From NCBI GenBank assembly GCA_964535315.1, contig CAZHTS010000016.1, positions 6,198-70,197 on the forward strand: DNA of 64,000 nt. The letters are read 5' to 3'. Made by a program: the position numbers and the translations under genes. Under the pieces are notes generated by a model. That model did not search any database. It saw only the letters and a list, made by a program, of their open reading frames with translations, and was not told the origin of the DNA. This stretch comes from CAZHTS01 sp964535315. Its GTDB lineage: Bacteria; Chloroflexota; Anaerolineae; Anaerolineales; Anaerolineaceae. This document shows, piece by piece, positions 59,088 through 64,000 of this stretch (its first letter is position 1; every line of letters starts with the position of its first letter).

Positions 59088-59732
59088 ATGAGCGCCAAGT
59101 ACAAACTCGCAATTTTTGATTTCGACGGCACCCTGGCGGATACCTTCCCCTGGGTGCTGAGCATCATCGACGCCCTGGCGGATAGACACAACATCCGGCG
59201 GCTCGACCGCAGCGAAATTGAGACGCTGCGCGGCTGTGACGCCGGTCAGGTCATCAAACGCTACAACGTGCCCTTCTGGAAAGTCCCCATCCTGGCGGCG
59301 CAGATGCGCACCCTGATGGCGCGAGACATCCAGCAGATCCGCCTGTTTGCCGGCCTAGACCGGGTGCTGCGCGAGCTGGACGAACTGGGCGTCCAACTGG
59401 CGGTGGTCAGCACCAACTCGTACGAAAACATCTGCCATGTGCTCGGCCCGGAAATCGCCCGGCGCGTGCGCTACTACGAATGTGGGGTGTCGCTCTTCGG
59501 CAAACAGCCCAAGCTCAAGGCCATATTACACAAGAGCGGCGTGGCCCCGGCCGAAGCCATCTGCATCGGCGACGAGATTCGCGACATCCAGGCCGCCCAG
59601 AAAGTCAACATCCCCTTTGGCGCGGTGGCGTGGGGCTACACCCGCATCGACGCCCTGGCGGCGTTGGCGCCGCGCGCCATCTTTACCCACGCAGAGCAGA
59701 TACTGGAAGAGATCGGCGGAGGCGCACGATGA
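59088..59732 (+). CDS. HAD-superfamily hydrolase
   Basis: 214 residues with full motifs: I DFDGTLADT, II VVSTNS, III Lys in FGKQPKLKAIL, IV IGDEIRDIQAAQ. Small cap domain (about residues 17-85). Resembles phosphoglycolate-phosphatase-like enzymes; substrate not predictable. Its stop overlaps the following gene (ATGA). Confidence 0.87.
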   Translation: MSAKYKLAIFDFDGTLADTFPWVLSIIDALADRHNIRRLDRSEIETLRGCDAGQVIKRYNVPFWKVPILAAQMRTLMARDIQQIRLFAGLDRVLRELDELGVQLAVVSTNSYENICHVLGPEIARRVRYYECGVSLFGKQPKLKAILHKSGVAPAEAICIGDEIRDIQAAQKVNIPFGAVAWGYTRIDALAALAPRAIFTHAEQILEEIGGGAR

Positions 59733-60436
59733 GCGGCGCACCGCCGCTCCCGCCGTTGGACGTGAGCGCCTTCTACGACCGTTTCGACGCCCCGCTGGCG
59801 GACTTCGACTGCGGCGCAAAATGCAGCCCACATAACCCGCGCCGCAAACCGTTTTGCTGCGATATCTGCCAGACCGTGCCGCTCGCCTACCGCCAGGAAT
59901 GGGACTATTTGCAAGTTCACACCGACCTGTGGCACGAATGGCGCGGCGACGAATGCAGCCAGGAGCCGGTCGAGGCCGGCGCACTGCGCGCCGAGACGCT
60001 GGAACACCTGGTGCTGCTGGCCTGCCAGGGCCCCGAACACTGTCAGCGTCCGTTTCGCTCGAGCAGTTGCCGCCAGTTTCCCTTCTTCCCGTACATCACC
60101 GGGCGCGGCCGTTTCCTGGGGCTGGCCTACGAATGGGACTTTGAGCCTTTCTGCTGGATCATCAGCCACCTGGAAAGCGTCAGCGACCGCTATCGCGCCG
60201 GGTTTGTCCAGACCTACGACGCCCTGTTTGCCGTCTGGGCGGAGGAATTCGAGTGCTACGCCGACGAATCACAGGAGATGCGCGAGCACTTTGCCGCCCG
60301 CCGGCGCCGCATTCCGTTGCTGCACCGCGACGGCGGCCTGTATCTGATCAGCCCGGCCAGCGAGCGCCTGCGGCGCGCCACGCCGGCGCAGCTGCCAAAA
60401 TTCGGCCCCTACCAAAAGGACACCGAGACTCTCTGA
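59729..60436 (+). CDS. Cys-rich conserved hypothetical protein
   Basis: 235 residues from ATG 59729, overlapping the HAD stop. An N-terminal cluster, FDCGAKCSPHNPRRKPFCCD-IC, is followed by CSQEP, CQGPEHCQRPF and SSSCRQFPFFPYI, a YkgJ-like CxxxC pattern that could hold a metal or Fe-S centre. Function unknown. Second gene of a run with HAD, adenine deaminase and M28 peptidase. Confidence 0.7.
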   Translation: MSGAPPLPPLDVSAFYDRFDAPLADFDCGAKCSPHNPRRKPFCCDICQTVPLAYRQEWDYLQVHTDLWHEWRGDECSQEPVEAGALRAETLEHLVLLACQGPEHCQRPFRSSSCRQFPFFPYITGRGRFLGLAYEWDFEPFCWIISHLESVSDRYRAGFVQTYDALFAVWAEEFECYADESQEMREHFAARRRRIPLLHRDGGLYLISPASERLRRATPAQLPKFGPYQKDTETL

Positions 60437-60448
60437 AAGGATGCGGAA

Positions 60449-62206
60449 ATGATCACGATCGAGCAACGTAAAGCGATGATTGCGGCCGCCCTGGGCCGCC
60501 AGCCGTTGGATCTGCTGCTGCGCAACGTGCGGCTGGTCAACGTCTACACCGGCGCCATCGAGCCGGCCGACCTGGGGATCAAGGCCGGCAGCATCGTCAG
60601 CCTGCAGGCCGCCGGACTGGAGAGTGCGGCGGTCTTCGACGGCGGCGGACGCTACGCCCTGCCCGGCTTCATCGACACCCACGTCCACCTCGACTCGACC
60701 CTGCTCACCCCCGAGCACCTGGCCGAAATGATCGTGCCGCACGGCACGACCGTCATGCTGGCCGACCCGATGGAAAGCGCCAACGTGGGCGGGTTTGCCG
60801 GGCTCCAGGCGCTGTTGAGCGGCATGGAAACGCTGCCCTATCACCTGTGGCTCGAGGTGCCCTCACGGGTGCCCACCGCCCCCGGTCTCGAGACCACCGG
60901 CGGCGAACTGGGGTTAGAAACGGTCGAGCAAATCCTCGCCTGGCCGCACAGCATCAGCCTGGGCGAGCTGGATCCTTCCAAAGTGTTGGGGCTGCGCGAT
61001 GAATACCTGGCCAAAGTTGCCGCCGCCCACGCCAACGGCAAGATTGCCAACGGGCACGCCGCCGGGTTGAGCGGCCGCGAACTGGAAGCCTACGTATGCG
61101 GCGGGCTGCTCGACGACCACGAAGCGGTCGATTTTGCCGACGCCCAGGCGCGACTGCGCCTGGGATTGCCGGTGCTGGTGCGCGAAGGCAGCACCGAACG
61201 CAACCTGCGCCCAATCCTGAGTGGGGTGATCCAGCAGCAGGCCGATACCCGCCACCTGATGTTCTGCACCGACGACAAACACCCCGACGACATCCTGGCC
61301 GAAGGGCACATCGACCACATGGTCAACGCCGCCATCCGTCTCGGCCTGCCGCCCGTCCAGGCCATCCAGATGGCCACGTTGAACTCCGCCCAACATTTTC
61401 GCCTGGAGCAATGGGTGGGCAGCCTGAGCCCCGGCCGCTCGGCCGACGTGCTGCTGGTGGACGATCTGCAAAACGTGCGCCCCAGCCACGTGTTCTTCCG
61501 CGGCCGGCTGGTGGCCCGCGACGGCCAGCTAACCGATGAAATCCCGGCGGTGAGTTACCCCGATTGGTTCCGCCACACCGTGCACGTGCAGCGCGGCACG
61601 CAGGCCGGCGATTTTCGCCTGCCGGCCCCCGGCGCGCACGCCACGCTGCGCGTCATCCAGCTTTACCCCGACCAGATCATCAACCGCGCCGGGCAGGCCG
61701 TACTGCCGGTGGTGGGCGGCGCGGTATGCTGCGACCCATCGCAGGATGTGCTCAAGCTGGCGGTGGTCGAGCGCCACGGCAAAAATGGCAACATCGGCGT
61801 GACCTTCGTGCAGGGGTTTGGTTTACAGCGCGGCGCCATCGCCTCTTCGGTGGCGCACGACCACCACAACCTGATCATTGCCGGCTGCAACGACGCCGAC
61901 ATGGCCGTATGTGTGCGCGCCCTGGCCGAAACTCAGGGCGGCCTGGCGGTCGCTGCCGGCGGCGAACTGCTCGGCGTGCTGCCCCTGCCGCTGGGCGGAT
62001 TGATGAGCGACCTGCCGGCGGCCGAAGTCACCCGCCAGTTACAGGAACTGAACCGCATCACTCACACCCTGGGCGGGACGCTGCCCGCGCCCTTTATGAC
62101 GCTGTCGTTTATCGGGCTGCCGACCATTCCCGACCTGGGGCTCACCGATCGCGGCCTGGTGGACGTGCGCAGCCACGCCCTGATCAGCCCGTTCGTAACG
62201 GAGTAA
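60449..62206 (+). CDS. ade: Adenine deaminase
   Basis: 585 residues. Converts adenine to hypoxanthine and ammonia with a binuclear metal centre. Amidohydrolase signatures: PGFIDTHVHLDSTLLTPEH, GELDPSKVLG, ANGHAAGLSG, DDHEAVDFADAQARLRLG, and CTDDKHPDD, typical of the AdeC branch; the C-terminal domain ends with the LPLPLGGLMSDLP block. RBS AAGGA. With adenosine deaminase (29498) it feeds purine salvage. Confidence 0.92.
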   Translation: MITIEQRKAMIAAALGRQPLDLLLRNVRLVNVYTGAIEPADLGIKAGSIVSLQAAGLESAAVFDGGGRYALPGFIDTHVHLDSTLLTPEHLAEMIVPHGTTVMLADPMESANVGGFAGLQALLSGMETLPYHLWLEVPSRVPTAPGLETTGGELGLETVEQILAWPHSISLGELDPSKVLGLRDEYLAKVAAAHANGKIANGHAAGLSGRELEAYVCGGLLDDHEAVDFADAQARLRLGLPVLVREGSTERNLRPILSGVIQQQADTRHLMFCTDDKHPDDILAEGHIDHMVNAAIRLGLPPVQAIQMATLNSAQHFRLEQWVGSLSPGRSADVLLVDDLQNVRPSHVFFRGRLVARDGQLTDEIPAVSYPDWFRHTVHVQRGTQAGDFRLPAPGAHATLRVIQLYPDQIINRAGQAVLPVVGGAVCCDPSQDVLKLAVVERHGKNGNIGVTFVQGFGLQRGAIASSVAHDHHNLIIAGCNDADMAVCVRALAETQGGLAVAAGGELLGVLPLPLGGLMSDLPAAEVTRQLQELNRITHTLGGTLPAPFMTLSFIGLPTIPDLGLTDRGLVDVRSHALISPFVTE

Positions 62207-62212
62207 AAGCGC

Positions 62213-63331
62213 ATGAAAACCGGCAGAAAATATCCGCTGTTGGCCGGGCTGGTCTGCCTGGGACTCGCCCTGGGCTGCCGGGCAAGTCCCGCCGGCGGCG
62301 TCACCCCCACCGCCGTTCGCCCCACGGCGAGCCGCGTTTCTCCTGGTACGGCGCTTCCTCCCGTCACCCTCGCTCCCAGCCCGGCGCCAGCAACCGCCAG
62401 CCCGTCGCCGCAGGTCGCCCCCTCGCAGGCGCCGGCCGCCGGCACACAATCCACAACCCGCGGCGCCATTGCCCGCCGCCACCTGGAGGCATTCTCCAGA
62501 ATCGGCGCCCGGCCATCCGGCTCGAAAGAAGAACAGCAGGCCGCCCGTTACATCCAGGCCGCCCTACAGAAAATGGGCTACGAGACGCAAGTCCAGCCCT
62601 TCACCTTTCACATCGATGACGATCAGGACGAAGTCTTCCATTCGGCTAACGTGATTGCCCTCAAAGAAGGCCGTTCCAGCCGCGAAATCGTCGTTGGCGC
62701 TCATTACGATTCGGGCGACGAGGGCGACGGCGTCGATGATAACGCCTCCGGCGTGGCGGCGCTGCTGGAAACAGCCGAGCGAGTCTACGCCGTGGACACG
62801 CCCTACACCATTCGCTTTGTCGCCTTTGGCGCCGAGGAGGAAGGACTGCACGGCTCGTACCATTACGTCGATCAATTATCCCCGGCCGAAATCAAAAACA
62901 CGGTCGCCATGATCAACCTGGACAGCCTGGCTGCCGGCGATTACGCCTACGTATACGGCGAAGATCGCTCCGGCAGCCTGCGCGACTGGATCGTGCGCAT
63001 GGCGCCCGCCACAGGTTTTCCACTGGACACCCGCCCCATCCAGGATCTGGACGATCCGGACGGCACGCCCTGCGAATGTTCCGATTACAGTCCGTTCCAG
63101 GAGGCCGGTATCTCCATCGCCTACTTTGAAGCCACCAACTGGAACGCCGGCGATCAGGACGGCTGGACGCAGGTCGACCCGCGCTACGGCGACGAGGGCT
63201 CCATCTGGCACACCGAATACGATACCCTGGCCTACCTCGAGCAGACCTTCCCGGGGCGCATCGACCAACACCTGCAGCAGTTCAGCGCCCTGCTGTACAA
63301 TACGTTGACACAGTACCAGGCCGCCCGCTAG
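62213..63331 (+). CDS. M28-family zinc aminopeptidase, lipoprotein
   Basis: 372 residues, six bases after the adenine deaminase. Lipobox LALGC, then a Pro/Thr/Ala linker to residue 80. Peptidase domain: AHYDSGDEGDGVDDNASGVA (zinc His and Asp), AFGAEEEGLHGS (catalytic Glu and zinc Glu) and MINLDSLAAGD; the last zinc His is in IWHTEYDTL. A Cys pair (CECSDYSPF) may form a disulfide. Acts outside the cell. Confidence 0.9.
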   Translation: MKTGRKYPLLAGLVCLGLALGCRASPAGGVTPTAVRPTASRVSPGTALPPVTLAPSPAPATASPSPQVAPSQAPAAGTQSTTRGAIARRHLEAFSRIGARPSGSKEEQQAARYIQAALQKMGYETQVQPFTFHIDDDQDEVFHSANVIALKEGRSSREIVVGAHYDSGDEGDGVDDNASGVAALLETAERVYAVDTPYTIRFVAFGAEEEGLHGSYHYVDQLSPAEIKNTVAMINLDSLAAGDYAYVYGEDRSGSLRDWIVRMAPATGFPLDTRPIQDLDDPDGTPCECSDYSPFQEAGISIAYFEATNWNAGDQDGWTQVDPRYGDEGSIWHTEYDTLAYLEQTFPGRIDQHLQQFSALLYNTLTQYQAAR

Positions 63332-63370
63332 ACGCACACAGCCACGCCCTATCGAGGCAGAGTCCCCCCA

Positions 63371-63396
63371 CCCGGCTGCTTCCTGCCGGAGCACAG
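63371..63396. repeat. 26-bp direct repeat, copy 1
   Basis: CCCGGCTGCTTCCTGCCGGA... then GCACAG; identical to 63532-63557, 161 bases apart, flanking a GC-rich palindrome. Confidence 0.85.
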
Positions 63397-63404
63397 AGCA
63401 AACT

Positions 63405-63432
63405 CCCCGGCCCTCGAGGGCGAGGGCCGGGG
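63405..63432. repeat. REP-like GC-rich hairpin
   Basis: CCCCGGCCCTC (63405-63415) pairs with GAGGGCCGGGG (63422-63432), 6-base loop. Followed by CCCTCACCC...CTCTCCCC-type sequence common in intergenic REP-like elements. Confidence 0.7.
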
Positions 63433-63531
63433 TGAGGGTGAAAACCCTGCCTTACCTGCCTGCCAATCGTACGGACGGATTCCCCCCTCACCCAACCTCT
63501 CCCCGCCGGGGCGAGGAGCCAGACGCCCTGC

Positions 63532-63557
63532 CCCGGCTGCTTCCTGCCGGAGCACAG
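63532..63557. repeat. 26-bp direct repeat, copy 2
   Basis: Identical to 63371-63396. Together the unit and the palindrome look like a small non-coding mobile repeat between convergent genes. Confidence 0.85.
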
Positions 63558-63569
63558 CGCTCCAACCCG

Positions 63570-64000
63570 CTACACCTGAGCGATGACGTTATTCAACGCC
63601 AACAGGGCGTGCGGATCGATTTTGAGCGTGTGATGTTCGTCACCCGACCCGCCGTACACCGCCGGGTAAGCCAGCAGCCCGCCGTCCACCAGGGTAGGCA
63701 GTCCGTGCCCGATCAACGGCACGTAGCCGGCGGTGAAGCCCATCGCCTGTAGTTCCTTGCGCCGCGCCAGGCCGTGAACCTTGAAACCCAGCCGCAGGCT
63801 CAAGTCGTCAAAGTCGATGCCGGTCTGGTCGCCGCGCAGAATCAACGCCACCGGCCCAATTTCCGTGGACAGGATCAACGTCGGAGCGGTCTGACCGGCG
63901 ACAATGTGGAAATATTGCACGCCATCTTCCACCGAAAAGATCTTCTTCTCGTGAGGGATGATCTCGTACTCAAAAGCGCAGCCGTCGAGCTGCGCCAACA
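63570..64000 (-). CDS. YbaK/EbsC-type aminoacyl-tRNA deacylase (5' end outside window)
   Basis: At least 142 residues; the frame is still open at the window edge and the only visible start is a TTG at 63998, so the gene probably begins beyond it. Fold markers: PTLILSTEIGPVALILRGD, LRLGFKVHGLARRKELQAMG, GYVPLIGHGLPTLVD and YGGSGDEHHTLKIDP. The family hydrolyses mischarged tRNAs. The conserved Lys expected in the middle strand is not obvious in the visible part. Confidence 0.8.
   Translation of the reverse strand, partial: LAQLDGCAFEYEIIPHEKKIFSVEDGVQYFHIVAGQTAPTLILSTEIGPVALILRGDQTGIDFDDLSLRLGFKVHGLARRKELQAMGFTAGYVPLIGHGLPTLVDGGLLAYPAVYGGSGDEHHTLKIDPHALLALNNVIAQV

Noticed and set aside
59480..59728. 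Upstream extension of the Cys-rich gene into the HAD gene
   Set aside because: The extension reads the HAD gene out of frame; the ATGA overlap at 59729 is the natural start.
1..64000. tRNA, rRNA or CRISPR arrays
   Set aside because: Read through for GGTTCGA-type T-loops and regular short repeats; none found. The GTTCAAAT near 15463 is part of the DUF4143 remnant.

Overview
The window is a 64-kb piece of a draft genome or MAG: it holds one run of 100 Ns and genes are cut at both ends. GC is high and genes are dense on both strands. The gene set suggests Chloroflexota, most likely Anaerolineae. Pointers are many lipoproteins with Thr/Pro/Ala-rich linkers, a BTAD-AAA-TPR regulator, a PocR-PAS histidine kinase, a clostripain-type peptidase, a small 'YILRLW' protein next to a giant surface protein, and a secreted protein ending in LFIPLHLR. 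This assignment is an inference; there is no rRNA or tRNA to test it.

Layout. 0-4.7 kb: a cut LTxxQ-type protein, two tandem lipoprotein metallophosphoesterases and a LURP-one-like protein. 4.7-9.7 kb: a TetR-controlled set (TetR, rifampicin-phosphotransferase/PEP-synthase-like enzyme, MFS exporter) with three copies of a 17-bp palindrome, and a divergent acetyltransferase. 9.7-16.3 kb: a PhzF remnant, a PocR-PAS histidine kinase, a DegT-type aminotransferase, rtcB behind a structured leader, a decayed DUF4143 ATPase and an alpha/beta hydrolase. 16.4-30.5 kb: accessory genes, including a beta-propeller protein, HAD hydrolase, AAA/DUF4143 ATPase under a palindromic promoter, acetyltransferases, small-molecule kinase, hydrolase, nucleotidyltransferase, DUF3795 protein, glycosyltransferase, lipoproteins and adenosine deaminase. 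30.5-31.4 kb: a PPOX-type flavoenzyme coupled to a peroxiredoxin-like gene in which UGA replaces the redox Cys codon. 32.2-36.5 kb: a one-strand cassette of response regulator, histidine kinase, ABC ATPase, permease and UppP that looks like bacitracin/cell-envelope stress resistance. 37.2-49.9 kb: a 2908-residue secreted repeat protein with a small upstream gene, divergent from a BTAD-AAA-TPR regulator. 50-56.5 kb: a C11 peptidase, an XRE-cupin regulator divergent from cupin-phzF, a nucleotidyltransferase, and a LacI regulator with two identical operators. 56.6-64 kb: a beta-helix lipoprotein, HEAT protein, HAD hydrolase, Cys-rich protein, adenine deaminase, M28 peptidase and a cut YbaK-type deacylase.

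Most notable: (1) the candidate selenoprotein at 30508-30984, with a hairpin downstream of the UGA; (2) the giant surface-protein operon, whose promoter carries two 11-bp direct repeats spaced like SARP sites, beside a BTAD-domain regulator; (3) several very clean operator/promoter arrangements (TetR, LacI, XRE, DUF4143 ATPase); (4) promoters that seem to give leaderless transcripts.
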